Counted from the stretch's first letter, positions 40,294 to 50,368 are shown. The stretch: 64,000 bases of DNA from Chryseobacterium sp. (GCF_019236175.1 NZ_JAFAJM010000015.1:62001-126000), one strand, 5' to 3'. The notes: generated from the letters alone by a model not told the origin. Program-made: numbers and translations.

Positions 40294-43200
40294 ATGAAAA
40301 AAACAGCAATCAGTATTGCTATGCTCGGGAGTTTATCTATTTCTCTGCCATTATATGCCTCAGAAATATGCTTTTCTGTGCATAGGGCTTATGAAGTCGC
40401 TCCACCTGTGACGAAGGTATTGGAAAAGCTAAGCAAAACAACAAAAACACAATTCTTTTATTCCGTATCAGATCTTGAAGATATTTTGGTAGATGATAAG
40501 GATATCGATTACACGTCATTACAAAAGGCTCTGGATTATCTCCGGAAAAATTATCCGGTTGAATTTACCATTCAGAATAATACAGTTTCTGTACGAAGAA
40601 CTTCTAAAAAATCTGACAAAAATAATAGTAAAACAGATAATACAGCTAAAAAAGATACCATTGCTGATAAAGAAAAAAAGATTGATGAAGTGGTATTGGT
40701 AGGATATGGAAAACAAAATAAAAAAGATGTTTCCGGTGCCATTGCCTCTCTTGGAGAAAAAGACCTGAAAAGTATGGCTTCAAGTAATTTTGGCGAAATG
40801 ATTGCAGGAAAAGCGACCGGAATTCAGGCCACTTCCACCAATGCGGCTCCGGGGGCTTCTCCGAATATCCGTATTCGCGGAATCGGGACTTTGACAGCGG
40901 GAGCCAACCCTCTGATTGTCGTTGACGGGTTTCCTTTAACAGAAGGAACTAATTTAAACTCAATAGATCCTAACTCAATTGCAACGATAGATATTCTTAA
41001 AGATGCAGCTTCCACAGCTATTTATGGTTCCAGAGGAGCCAATGGTGTTATTCTGATTCAGACTAAAGAAGGAAAAAAAGGAAAACTGGAGGTCATTTTA
41101 GATGCTTATTACGGGATTCAGACGAGAAGCGACAATGAAAAATTTGTTAATGCTTATGATATGGCTACTTTTATGAAAGAATCCAGAGATAATAATTATC
41201 TTTCAAAAGGGACCAACAGAAGTACTTCCGACAATACACCCACAAGGATTTCCAAAGGAGCTACCCTGAGAGAGCTCATTCCCGATTATTTAACTCCTTA
41301 TCTGAACCGACAGCTTGGTTTAACAGATAACGACTGGTACTCTACTGTATTAAAACCTGCTCCTATAAGCAATACAGCATTGAATATCCTGGGAGGAAGC
41401 GATAAAACAAAATACTCATTCACAGGAAGTTATCTGAATCAAAAAGGGATTTTAATTGGAACCGACTATGAAAAATATTCAGGAAATATCAACCTTGCCA
41501 CCAATATTACAGACCAATTGAAATTTGGAGTGTCCATGACTCCTTCTTTTTCAAAAGGAAGCCTTTTTGATATGGTAGACGGCGGAAGAACCTACAATCT
41601 TCTTCAGATGGCTACCACGATGTATCCTTTTTTCGCTCCCCGAGATGCGAACGGTAATTTGATTATTTCCCAGCAAATAAAAGCAAACGGTCCTACAGAC
41701 GGTGCTCTGGTAGAAAATCCGGTTGCTATTGCTGAAATGACCAAAAGAAGGTATACTTTATTTAAAACTTTCGGGAATATTTTCGGAGAATGGACTTTTT
41801 TGAAAAACTTCAGATATAAGCTTTCAGCAGGTGGAGATTATACCAACTATGAATATAATTTTTTTGATCCATCCACGGTAGGGAGTTATCGTACTGCAGC
41901 ACCAGATGTTACCATAGCCAGCAGAACGGAGTATATAACCAAAAATTATCTGATAGAGAACTTACTGACTTATGATAAAAAGATTGGGAACCACACTTTT
42001 AATTTTATATTGGGACAATCTTATCAGAATGAAAATCAAAACAAAACAGATACTAAAGCGACGGGTTTTCCTGATGACAGTTTAGAAAATATCTCAGGGG
42101 GAAATTCCCTGAAAGTAGATGTCAGTCAATATTCCTGGAGCCTGATATCATATTTCACAAGATTCAACTATACCTATAACAGTAAATACAGTCTGATGGC
42201 CTCTTACAGAAGAGATGGTTCCTCAAGATTTAGTTTCAATTCCAAATGGGGGAATTTTTATGCTTTATCATTGGGGTGGACACTCAGTAGAGAAAAGTTT
42301 TTTCCTGAAAACAAATGGATAGATCCTTTGAAACTAAGATTCAGTCTGGGTACGAACGGAAATAACCAGATTCCGAATTTTGGTTCATTATCCCTGATGG
42401 ATAAGGAGAATTATGTTTTCGGAGGTACACTGGTTCCCGGCTACAGATCTGCAACACCGTCAAGTCTTTATCTTTCCTGGGAAAAGTCAGAATCAGTAAA
42501 TTTTGGATTAGATCTCGGCTTGTTTAATAAATATCTGAATATATCTGCGGATTATTATATTCTTAACAGAAATGGTTTGCTGCTGGATGTTCCTGTTCCC
42601 CAACAGTCCGGCTATTCTACACTGCTTCAGAATATTGGTAAAATCAGAAACAGCGGGCTGGAAATTCAGCTTTCATTAAAACCGCTTCATATAGGTGATG
42701 ATTTTGACTATTCAAGCAGTTTCAGTTTCTCTACCAATAAAAATAAAGTATTGGCGTTGGGTGACGGGCAATCACAGATTGTAACCGGAGACAATAATTT
42801 TGCCGTAACAAAAGTTGGAGGTTCTATTGCAGAAATGTACGGCTATCATATTCTGGGTGTCTATAAAACCCAGGCACAGATTGATAACTCCCCTCATATT
42901 ACAGGCACGCAAATCGGTGATTATATGATGGAAGATCTTAACGGAGATGGGAAAATTGATGCCGATGATAAGAAAAGCTTCGGTTCAGGAATCCCCAAAT
43001 ACATAATGGGATTTACCAATGCATTCCGGTATAAAAATTTTGATCTCAGCTTTACTTTATACAGTGAACTGGGTAAAAAGATTTACAACGGAGATCAGGT
43101 CAGCATTACAGAATCCGGAGAAGGTTTTGGAGTGCCTAATCAGTATTACTTTGATAACAGGTATAATCCTGTGACCAACCCCAATGGCACCTATGCCATG

Positions 43201-43503
43201 CCCAATATGAATTTTTCCAATAACAGAAAAGAAGCGAGAACTTCAGATATTTTCTTCAAAAACGGAGATTATGTAAGGTTAAGATCTGTAAGGCTGGCGT
43301 ATAATCTTCCCCAAAGCCTGGTTTCAGCCTTGAAAGTGAGGTCTCTTCAGCTCTATTTCATAGGAAATAACCTGTTGACTATTACTTCTTACCGAGGACA
43401 GAATCTCGATGCTAATTCGGAAAGTATTCTGACCCAGGGGTATGACAACGGCTATTATCCGGTGGCAAGAGTGTATTCTTTCGGAATGAATGTGAAGTTT
43501 TAA
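40294..43503 (+). CDS. SusC/RagA-family TonB-dependent transporter with STN signalling domain
   Basis: A 1069-residue outer-membrane transporter. The order is: signal peptide (about 1-22), STN domain (about 35-105, VTKVLEKLSKTTKTQFFYSV), a Lys/Asp-rich linker (about 107-135), plug domain (VVLVGYGKQNKKDVSGAIAS; DILKDAASTAIYGSRGANGV) and the beta-barrel to the aromatic C-terminus (FGMNVKF). In the usual nutrient receptor the carboxypeptidase-regulatory domain precedes the plug; here the STN takes its place, which marks a transporter that signals to FecR on substrate binding. It is followed by its SusD partner after 27 bases. Confidence 0.93.
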   Translation: MKKTAISIAMLGSLSISLPLYASEICFSVHRAYEVAPPVTKVLEKLSKTTKTQFFYSVSDLEDILVDDKDIDYTSLQKALDYLRKNYPVEFTIQNNTVSVRRTSKKSDKNNSKTDNTAKKDTIADKEKKIDEVVLVGYGKQNKKDVSGAIASLGEKDLKSMASSNFGEMIAGKATGIQATSTNAAPGASPNIRIRGIGTLTAGANPLIVVDGFPLTEGTNLNSIDPNSIATIDILKDAASTAIYGSRGANGVILIQTKEGKKGKLEVILDAYYGIQTRSDNEKFVNAYDMATFMKESRDNNYLSKGTNRSTSDNTPTRISKGATLRELIPDYLTPYLNRQLGLTDNDWYSTVLKPAPISNTALNILGGSDKTKYSFTGSYLNQKGILIGTDYEKYSGNINLATNITDQLKFGVSMTPSFSKGSLFDMVDGGRTYNLLQMATTMYPFFAPRDANGNLIISQQIKANGPTDGALVENPVAIAEMTKRRYTLFKTFGNIFGEWTFLKNFRYKLSAGGDYTNYEYNFFDPSTVGSYRTAAPDVTIASRTEYITKNYLIENLLTYDKKIGNHTFNFILGQSYQNENQNKTDTKATGFPDDSLENISGGNSLKVDVSQYSWSLISYFTRFNYTYNSKYSLMASYRRDGSSRFSFNSKWGNFYALSLGWTLSREKFFPENKWIDPLKLRFSLGTNGNNQIPNFGSLSLMDKENYVFGGTLVPGYRSATPSSLYLSWEKSESVNFGLDLGLFNKYLNISADYYILNRNGLLLDVPVPQQSGYSTLLQNIGKIRNSGLEIQLSLKPLHIGDDFDYSSSFSFSTNKNKVLALGDGQSQIVTGDNNFAVTKVGGSIAEMYGYHILGVYKTQAQIDNSPHITGTQIGDYMMEDLNGDGKIDADDKKSFGSGIPKYIMGFTNAFRYKNFDLSFTLYSELGKKIYNGDQVSITESGEGFGVPNQYYFDNRYNPVTNPNGTYAMPNMNFSNNRKEARTSDIFFKNGDYVRLRSVRLAYNLPQSLVSALKVRSLQLYFIGNNLLTITSYRGQNLDANSESILTQGYDNGYYPVARVYSFGMNVKF

Positions 43504-43530
43504 GCTGAACCTAATCTAAATATTTAAAAA

Positions 43531-44931
43531 ATGAAAAAATTATATATTCCCCTTCTTTCTCTATTCTTATGGCAGTCATGTTCATCAGACCTGTTAAATG
43601 CAACTCCGGAAAGTACCAAACAAACAAATAATTTTTATAAAAATGAGGCACAGCTGGAACAGGGAGTGAATGCCGTATATGGATCCCTGCAATATGTCGG
43701 GCAGTACCAGCTTGCCATGCCTGTGATTGGTGAACTTCCTTCGGACAATACCTATGATGAAGTTCCTGCCAATGATAGCTTTACTTACGGAGAATTTGAC
43801 TTTTTTACCATTCAGCCTAATAACTCCTTACTGGCAAGTACCTGGAAAGAAAATTATATTGGCATTCAGCAGGCAAATATTGTCTTAAACAGAATTGGAG
43901 ATATCGCGATGAGCCAGTCAAAGAAGGATATCCGTACCGGTGAAGTGAAGTTTCTAAGAGCACTGATGTATTTTAATATGGTCCGGATTTTCGGTGATAT
44001 TCCTTTGGTAACCCAAGAAAGTGTGAATGTCAACGATTATTTCGGACAGGGAAGAACGTCCTCAGAAACGGTATATGATTTTATAGAATCAGAGCTTAAA
44101 GGAGCTATTGCCCTGCTTCCGGAAATTGCAGCCCAACCAGGGCGGGTCACTAAAGGAGCGGCTTTGGGAATACTCGGAAAAGTACTGATGACCAGAAATA
44201 AGTACAATGAGGCGTTACCTTATCTGAAGCAGGTAGAAAGTTTGGGATACAGTTTGTTACCGGATGTTAATAAGATATTTGACATAGCCAATAAAAACAA
44301 TGCAGAAATAATTTTTGATGTGCAGTTTGCTTCGGGTTTAAACGGAAATTCCGAAGGAAGCCAGGCTTATCAGATGTTCAGCCCTTCAGGGTTTTCTGCC
44401 GGTGCAAAAGGCCATAATCTGCCTACCAAAGAAATTTATAATCTTTTTACAGCAGGTGATAAAAGACAGGAGGCTTATATTGGCTTAACGAAGAACTCCG
44501 TTCCATATTCCAATAAATTAAAAGCGTCTCTCACTTCTCCTGCAGACGGCGGAAGTAATATAGTCGTTCTTCGTTTGGCGGATGTATACCTTCTCATGGC
44601 AGAATGCTATGCAAAGGCGAATGATCCGGTCAACGGAAATGTATATCTCAATAAAGTTAAAAACAGAGCGGGGCTTCCTTCTGTCAGTATTTCCGACCAG
44701 ACACAGCTGTTGGATGAAATTGCCATGGAAAGACGAAAAGAGCTTATAGGTGAAGGTCATCGCTGGTTTGATCTGGTGAGAACCGGAAAGGCTATTCAGG
44801 TCATGACTGCTCATTTTCAAAATACCCTGGGATATGGAAAAGCATTCATTAATCCCTACAATCTGGTGATGCCTGTTCCTCAGAATCAAATCAATACAGA
44901 CCCGGCGATTCAACAAAATCCGGGATATTAA
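43531..44931 (+). CDS. SusD/RagB-family lipoprotein
   Basis: A 466-residue surface lipoprotein and substrate-capturing partner of the SusC above. The lipobox LWQSC places the modified Cys at residue 17. The TPR-like core helices (EVKFLRALMYFNMVRIFGDIPLV, AALGILGKVLMTRNKYNEALPYL) and the C-terminal SusD segment (MERRKELIGEGHRWFDLVRTGK) are characteristic. The end VMPVPQNQINTDPAIQQNPGY is typical of the family. Substrate type cannot be read from SusD, but the following enzymes point to phosphodiesters. Confidence 0.93.
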   Translation: MKKLYIPLLSLFLWQSCSSDLLNATPESTKQTNNFYKNEAQLEQGVNAVYGSLQYVGQYQLAMPVIGELPSDNTYDEVPANDSFTYGEFDFFTIQPNNSLLASTWKENYIGIQQANIVLNRIGDIAMSQSKKDIRTGEVKFLRALMYFNMVRIFGDIPLVTQESVNVNDYFGQGRTSSETVYDFIESELKGAIALLPEIAAQPGRVTKGAALGILGKVLMTRNKYNEALPYLKQVESLGYSLLPDVNKIFDIANKNNAEIIFDVQFASGLNGNSEGSQAYQMFSPSGFSAGAKGHNLPTKEIYNLFTAGDKRQEAYIGLTKNSVPYSNKLKASLTSPADGGSNIVVLRLADVYLLMAECYAKANDPVNGNVYLNKVKNRAGLPSVSISDQTQLLDEIAMERRKELIGEGHRWFDLVRTGKAIQVMTAHFQNTLGYGKAFINPYNLVMPVPQNQINTDPAIQQNPGY

Positions 44932-44948
44932 ATTCTTATATCATTATC

Positions 44949-45845
44949 ATGAAAAAAATAATATTAAATACCAACCGTCTCTTTTTCTATATACTATTAT
45001 TAGGTGCTTACACTACAGTATATTCCCAGATCTCCCTAAATAAATTTCCAGATGACAAAATCATGGTGATTGCCCATCGAGGCGGATGGCGGGAAGCTCC
45101 CGAAAACTCAGTAGCGGCAATGAAAAAAGCTATTGAGCAGGGAGTAAACATGGTAGAAATAGATCTGGCCATGACTAAAGATAGTGTGTTGGTTCTAATG
45201 CATGATCAGACGATTGACCGTACGACAACCGGAAAGGGAAAGCCTTCCGACTATAGTCTGGAGGAATTAAAAAAATTCAGACTCAGGGATGGATTAGGTG
45301 TTTCTACTCAGATGAAAATTCCTACGCTGGAAGAAATACTGGATATTACACAGGGAAAAATCTTCATCAATCTCGATAAAGCTTTCGATTATTTCAATGA
45401 AGTCTACCCTATCCTGAAAAAAAGAAATCTTCTGGACCAGATCCTTTTTAAAGGACCAGCTACTTATGATGAATTTAACAAAAAATACGGAAAAATCAAA
45501 AATGAAATTCATTATATGCCTATAATCCGCTTAAACCATAATGAAGGCTGGAAAAAAATTGACGACTACTTAAAGAATTATAAAGTCTACGGATTTGAGC
45601 TGACACTGGGCTCTGATGAAAGCCATCTGATTGATTTCAGAAAACTGCGTGAAAAAGGAATCCGGATCTGGGTCAATTCACTGTGGCCGGACCTCAGTGC
45701 AGGCCATTATGATGATCTTGCCCTTGAAGATCCTGACATGTACCACTGGTATCCTGATCATCAGGTCAATATGATACAAACCGACAGGCCTAAAGAACTG
45801 ATTGAATTTTTAAAAAAGAAAAATCTTTACTTTTTGATGCGGTAA
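44949..45845 (+). CDS. Exported glycerophosphodiester phosphodiesterase
   Basis: A 298-residue enzyme with a signal peptide (about 1-26, LFFYILLLGAYTTVYSQ). It hydrolyses glycerophosphodiesters to glycerol 3-phosphate and an alcohol. The active site motif HRGGWREAPENS contains the catalytic His and Arg, EIDLAMTKDSVLVLMHDQTIDRTT carries the metal-binding Glu/Asp and the second His. The start follows the SusD stop by 17 bases, so it is part of the SusCD transcript. The enzyme should act in the periplasm or at the surface on the imported ligand. Confidence 0.92.
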   Translation: MKKIILNTNRLFFYILLLGAYTTVYSQISLNKFPDDKIMVIAHRGGWREAPENSVAAMKKAIEQGVNMVEIDLAMTKDSVLVLMHDQTIDRTTTGKGKPSDYSLEELKKFRLRDGLGVSTQMKIPTLEEILDITQGKIFINLDKAFDYFNEVYPILKKRNLLDQILFKGPATYDEFNKKYGKIKNEIHYMPIIRLNHNEGWKKIDDYLKNYKVYGFELTLGSDESHLIDFRKLREKGIRIWVNSLWPDLSAGHYDDLALEDPDMYHWYPDHQVNMIQTDRPKELIEFLKKKNLYFLMR

Positions 45846-46157
45846 GAAAGCATCTGTTTTAAAGATCTTTTTAAAGGGTTAAAAGTTATCCGTTTTATTT
45901 TTAAAACAGATAACTTTTTTATTTTAACTAACTGATAATCAGTGATATATTAATTTAATTTAATGTATATGTTTACTTTAATTAACTCTTTTTCAGGTGA
46001 TAAATACTACCTTTAATTCATAAAAAATAAAGAAATCTTCATAAGAATTCATTATCAAAACTAGTCTTTAAAAGAGCCTTTAAATGGCAGAAAATGATTC
46101 TTTATAGATTCAGATCCTGTATAATCACTTTAAACTCACCATAAATTATAAAATACT
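45846..46157. other. Intergenic region with terminator between the two phosphodiesterase genes
   Basis: 312 bases. A strong hairpin at 45881-45918 ends the first transcription unit. The rest is AT-rich with no exact TAnnTTTG, so the promoter of the next unit is not assigned. Confidence 0.5.
45881..45918 (+). terminator. Terminator after the susCD-GDPD unit
   Basis: AAAAGTTATC (45881-45890) pairs with GATAACTTTT (45909-45918), and the stem continues inside as G-TTTTA/TAAAA-C after one mismatch. A T-run follows directly. Confidence 0.8.
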
Positions 46158-47345
46158 ATGGATTTACAAACATTTTTTAAAGAAAGATTTTTAAAAGGAG
46201 TATTAGTTTTGACCTTCTGTATAGCCGTTGAACACAATATTATGGCACAGCAGGATAACTATACCACAAGCCCGTACACCCGTGAAAAACGTGGAATTAC
46301 AAGACCTCGTCTAGCAAGGCTGAGAGAAACTCTTCTGGATGCCCATAAAAACCCGGACTATAGGTTTCTTGCCCTTCATAGAGCTGCATGGACCAGTGGG
46401 TTCCCGGAAAATTCTATGGCTGCTATTAAAAGGGCAATTGAGGTCAAAGATGTGGATATGATAGAGATTGACCTGAAAACAAGTAGTGACGGAAAAGTTT
46501 ATTTGATGCATGATAGTTATCTCCAGCGTACCACTAACTTTTTGGATACTCATCCCAATAGGTACGGCACCCAAACAACACCCCGAGGAAAGGGACAGGC
46601 AGGAGATAATTTTGGAACCGCTGAAGAAGTATATTCATGGAATGAATTGAAAGACCTGAGGTTAAAAAATGATGAAAATACCTATACCAATGAAAGGATT
46701 CCACTTTTGAAGGATGTAATAGAGATCACAAAAGGAAAAGATGTGATATTACAACTCGATATTACCGATGATGCTACTTTTGGAAAAGCAATGAAAGTAG
46801 TAAAAGATAAGGATGCTTTTTCATTTGTAATGTTTAAAGGAATTAAAACTCCTGTTCAGTTTGAACGTTTTATCACTCAATATCAATTGTCGGAAGAACA
46901 AAAACAGGAATTAATTTTTGCTCCGATTGTTGATGTAAGAAGTATTCCTAAACATGATGAAACTTCACCTATGACTCTTTATAACGATTGGGAGAAGTGG
47001 AGAAAAGATCATCCTTTGTATAAAGGAATTGGAGGTATATACGAAATAGTCTTTAAAACACCTAAGGATGATCCAGATATTTTTAAGGTAGCAAAAGCGA
47101 TAAAAAGTGGTGGTAAAAGACTTAGTACTTTTTCTTCACAGCCGGCACATTATAAAGGGCATTATATTGGAAATGTGAATGCTGGTACAAATCGTTTTTC
47201 AGATAAACCTCAGGAAGAACGAAGGGGAGATTTTGATTTTATTCTTGCCCCTTCAGGAAATCAAAATACGGGAGTGGACGGATATATTATTACCGATGAA
47301 GTGACTACATTTTTAGACTATTTTCCAAACAGAGTCATTCAATAA
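46158..47345 (+). CDS. Exported glycerophosphodiester phosphodiesterase-family protein
   Basis: A 395-residue protein with a signal peptide (about 1-31, ending IMAQ). It is in the GDPD/PI-PLC TIM-barrel superfamily: LHRAAWTSGFPENSMAAIKRAI, then MIEIDLKTSSDGKVYLMHDSYLQRTTNF. The His-Arg pair and the EID and HD metal/catalytic motifs are kept, but the glycine in HRG is replaced by alanine. The long insert TTNFLDTHPNRYGTQTTPRGK is unusual, and the protein is about 100 residues longer than the previous enzyme. It could act on a different diester such as a phosphoinositide or larger head group. Confidence 0.87.
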   Translation: MDLQTFFKERFLKGVLVLTFCIAVEHNIMAQQDNYTTSPYTREKRGITRPRLARLRETLLDAHKNPDYRFLALHRAAWTSGFPENSMAAIKRAIEVKDVDMIEIDLKTSSDGKVYLMHDSYLQRTTNFLDTHPNRYGTQTTPRGKGQAGDNFGTAEEVYSWNELKDLRLKNDENTYTNERIPLLKDVIEITKGKDVILQLDITDDATFGKAMKVVKDKDAFSFVMFKGIKTPVQFERFITQYQLSEEQKQELIFAPIVDVRSIPKHDETSPMTLYNDWEKWRKDHPLYKGIGGIYEIVFKTPKDDPDIFKVAKAIKSGGKRLSTFSSQPAHYKGHYIGNVNAGTNRFSDKPQEERRGDFDFILAPSGNQNTGVDGYIITDEVTTFLDYFPNRVIQ

Positions 47346-47370
47346 ATACCAAAACATTAAGAATTAATTT

Positions 47371-49581
47371 ATGAAACTTATTAATACTCATTTTAATAAA
47401 AGAATTCTTTTGAATAGGAAGAAATCTATAAGTGACTGTGCAGGTTATGTGTTGATCTGTATCATGATGGTATTCATACAAAAACTTTCTGCCCAGGAAG
47501 TATTTGATAATACTGCTACCGGAACATATAAGGTAAATACTCAGGTTGCTAATCTGTATGATCTTAACTTAACTGAGCATTCATGGCAAAATGATTTTAA
47601 ACATTCCATTGCGTCCTACAAATTGGAAGGAAGTGCTAATACAGGAATAACAGACAGGTTTGGCAACCCGTCTCAGGCATTATCTTTTCAAAGCTATCAA
47701 AATTTAATCATCCCAAATACTGTCATTAAGGATATAGTAAATAATAATAAAGGATTTTCTATTTCAGCTTGGGTTAAAATTCCTGAAAATGGAAAAGATT
47801 GCCAGATTTTAAGTTTTACTAATCTTTCCAATAAAAATAAAGAAGATATTCAACTCAAAATAAAAGATGGATATTTCCAGATTTTGAAATATTCCCCAAT
47901 AGCAAAAAAAATGATAGTTCAGGGACAGACACGGTATAAGATAAGTTATCATAGTGATAATACAAATAAAGAAATATTTCCTGATGATGATGTATCTATA
48001 TCAAGTGGCTATATTTATTTTATGTTAAGTTCAGACCAATATGCTACCCGTTTTTATTTCAGTCGGCCAGGAGGCCGTTTATATGCCAATTATTTTTGGT
48101 TCGGATTATCAGATATCCTTTCAGATAAACATCAAATTGTTTTTGGGACTGTTAATAGCCAGCGAGGTCCTATTATTAATGCGGTGGATGATATTATGGT
48201 TTATAAAGAAATGCTTAATCCGAAATTAGCTGATAACCATTTTTTACTCCAATCCCCACTTTATGCTTCCAGATCTTATATTTTGAGAAATTACAAAGAT
48301 CAGCCTATTACTCCTAAAAAAGAAAATTATGAAGACGGATATATAGTAACATCTGGGCTTAATAATTCCCAGGAAGCCATATATGGTACTGCAAGATGGT
48401 ATATGTCAACACCTATGGACAATAAACGTCAGATCTGGTTTACTAATGCCAAATCATATCTTCCGATTGCCCGGTGGAAGAGTATCCCGTTTAGTTCCGG
48501 AAATTATTTTTATCAAGATACAGGTCAAGATGCTTTGAGGAGAGATTTTACACCTAATCATATTATAGGAAATCCTCAAAATTTAATTGATTACAAAGAG
48601 CATACATTTAATTTCTTAATAGACGAATATAAGTCAGAGGGATATGAATTAGGAATGGATGGCAATTATTTATATGTACAAAATAAAAATCAAACAGATG
48701 ATAACTGGTCTGTTCAGGGTTCATTTAAAACTTCTGTTAGAGAAAGGTTTTCTCAAGTAAGTGAACAAGGTGTTCAGTTTATTAATTATGCTACAAAACA
48801 AAGTATGTCTTTAGACAGATCTTTCTATACTCAATATTTTCTTTATTTAGATTCATCTAAAGCTGAAACTTTTTCTCTGGAGAAAGTTGGTAATCGATTT
48901 AGTTTTCATGATTATGATTATACTTATGGGGATGAAAATTATAGATTTTTTAATATGCCAAAATCAGGTGAATTACAACCTTCTAGTTCCGACAACACGA
49001 GGATTGTACTTGATAATCCAGCTAAGACTAGAGATGATATTAAAGTTCTGTTTCAGTTAATCTATGTAAAGGATGATCCTAATGGAAAACCTTTATATAT
49101 GATTAGATTAAATAATAAAAAACGTGTCGCTTCTAACTCTCACTACGTTGCTACTATATTATCTCCAGGATATAATAATTATGTCCTCAATGAAGTAGCG
49201 GAAGATTTCACTGAATATCCTGATAAATATCTATGGTCTGTCAATGTAGTATATGATGGTCAGGTTCATAATGGCAATTCTAATGGTTCATCAGCCAGAG
49301 CATCTGTTCCTGTTGAAAAACCTGTGCAAAGCTTAAATGTATATCCTAATCCTGTCAAAGATGTTGCAACCGTAGAATATACCTTATCTCAATCAGGCGC
49401 TGTAAAACTGTATATTACAAGTGCCACAGGAGCATTGGTAAAAACGATAAAAGAAGGAAACCAGAGTCAGGGAACTTACAAAGAGTCTTTATATACCTCC
49501 GGCTGGGCTGCAGGGGTATATTTGTGTACTCTTGAAGCTGAAGGACAAAAAATAATAACTAAAAAAATTATTGTACACTAA
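47371..49581 (+). CDS. Secreted LamG-like protein with T9SS sorting domain
   Basis: A 736-residue secreted protein of unknown function. After an N-terminus with a long basic region and hydrophobic core (YVLICIMMVFIQKLSAQ, about residues 26-42), residues about 85-290 have the pattern of a LamG/concanavalin A-like sandwich (FSISAWVKIPENGKDCQILSF to DDIMVYKEML). The middle part (about 300-640) has repeats resembling a beta-trefoil (YVQNKNQTDDNWSVQG; FINYATKQSMSLD), which often bind lipids or sugars. The last about 80 residues (SLNVYPNPVKDVATVEYTL to KKIIVH) are a T9SS type A domain. It may bind the substrate at the cell surface and present it to the enzymes. It starts 25 bases after the second phosphodiesterase. 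Confidence 0.82.
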   Translation: MKLINTHFNKRILLNRKKSISDCAGYVLICIMMVFIQKLSAQEVFDNTATGTYKVNTQVANLYDLNLTEHSWQNDFKHSIASYKLEGSANTGITDRFGNPSQALSFQSYQNLIIPNTVIKDIVNNNKGFSISAWVKIPENGKDCQILSFTNLSNKNKEDIQLKIKDGYFQILKYSPIAKKMIVQGQTRYKISYHSDNTNKEIFPDDDVSISSGYIYFMLSSDQYATRFYFSRPGGRLYANYFWFGLSDILSDKHQIVFGTVNSQRGPIINAVDDIMVYKEMLNPKLADNHFLLQSPLYASRSYILRNYKDQPITPKKENYEDGYIVTSGLNNSQEAIYGTARWYMSTPMDNKRQIWFTNAKSYLPIARWKSIPFSSGNYFYQDTGQDALRRDFTPNHIIGNPQNLIDYKEHTFNFLIDEYKSEGYELGMDGNYLYVQNKNQTDDNWSVQGSFKTSVRERFSQVSEQGVQFINYATKQSMSLDRSFYTQYFLYLDSSKAETFSLEKVGNRFSFHDYDYTYGDENYRFFNMPKSGELQPSSSDNTRIVLDNPAKTRDDIKVLFQLIYVKDDPNGKPLYMIRLNNKKRVASNSHYVATILSPGYNNYVLNEVAEDFTEYPDKYLWSVNVVYDGQVHNGNSNGSSARASVPVEKPVQSLNVYPNPVKDVATVEYTLSQSGAVKLYITSATGALVKTIKEGNQSQGTYKESLYTSGWAAGVYLCTLEAEGQKIITKKIIVH

Positions 49582-49607
49582 GCAGAATTATTGCCTGTTT
49601 TTAAACA

Positions 49608-49631
49608 AAAGCTCTCCGGAAGGAGAGCTTT
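49608..49631. terminator. Bidirectional terminator, first copy of the GCTCTCC hairpin
   Basis: AAAGCTCTCC (49608-49617) and GGAGAGCTTT (49622-49631) form a perfect 10-bp stem with a GGAA-type loop, followed by TATTTTTC. It separates convergent genes. The same stem recurs at 51617-51641. Confidence 0.85.
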
Positions 49632-49657
49632 ATTTTTCTTATTTAGCTATATTTTAT

Positions 49658-50368
49658 TTAATCCTGAATTTCAAACACTAAATTACAGTTACTTGCATCC
49701 CCGCCAACAATTCTGAGCGGCGTACAGCAGGCACTTACTAATTTTTTGCCCACAATAGGTGCTATATTTACATCTTCATAGATCAATATTGTACCGTTTA
49801 CCCTTTCAGGATCAAGAAAAGCTTTATGGGTACGAAATCCATTGTCTTTTCCCAGTGCTATATTTTCAATGCTCAATGTATCTATGGCAACCGCTTTAAT
49901 ATTCGGGAGATGTTCCCGGATATATTCTGCCGTTTCAGGGGAAACTGTTGGAAATCCGTTAGCATAGCTCATAAAATCTTTATTCCTCTTTTTATAGGAT
50001 TGGGTGTTGAATATTAAAATATCATATTTATTTAAATCATGATATCTTTTTATATCATCTATTGTGATCAGATAGTCCTTTCCTGGTTCCGGAATATCAA
50101 TGAGTAAGGGATGTTGATAAAAGAAATTTTCAATAGGAACCTGATCAATTCCCAGTGCATTACTGATGTGATGTCTGGGGGCATCCACATGGGTTCCGGC
50201 ATGTAAATACATCGAGAGCACAGAGCCGTTCCAATCATCTCCTTTGTCTAAACTTTCTCGGAGCTCCACTTTAACTTTAGGAAGCCCCGGATATACAGGC
50301 ATGCCTTCATAGATTGGATATCCTGTTTCTACATAACGTGTATTTTTATTCTTTTCCATATATTCCAT
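49658..50368 (-). CDS. Cyclase-family protein (kynurenine formamidase-like)
   Basis: A 236-residue enzyme of the metal-dependent cyclase/formamidase family. The signature HAGTHVDAPRHH gives the metal ligands, and the second region has AIDTLSIENIALGKDNGFRTHKAFLD with the conserved His. Members hydrolyse N-formylkynurenine or other amides/lactones; no kynurenine genes are nearby. Its start at 50368 (or 50359) overlaps the 3' end of the panB homologue, so translation is linked. Specific substrate unknown. Confidence 0.85.
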   Translation of the reverse strand: MEYMEKNKNTRYVETGYPIYEGMPVYPGLPKVKVELRESLDKGDDWNGSVLSMYLHAGTHVDAPRHHISNALGIDQVPIENFFYQHPLLIDIPEPGKDYLITIDDIKRYHDLNKYDILIFNTQSYKKRNKDFMSYANGFPTVSPETAEYIREHLPNIKAVAIDTLSIENIALGKDNGFRTHKAFLDPERVNGTILIYEDVNIAPIVGKKLVSACCTPLRIVGGDASNCNLVFEIQD

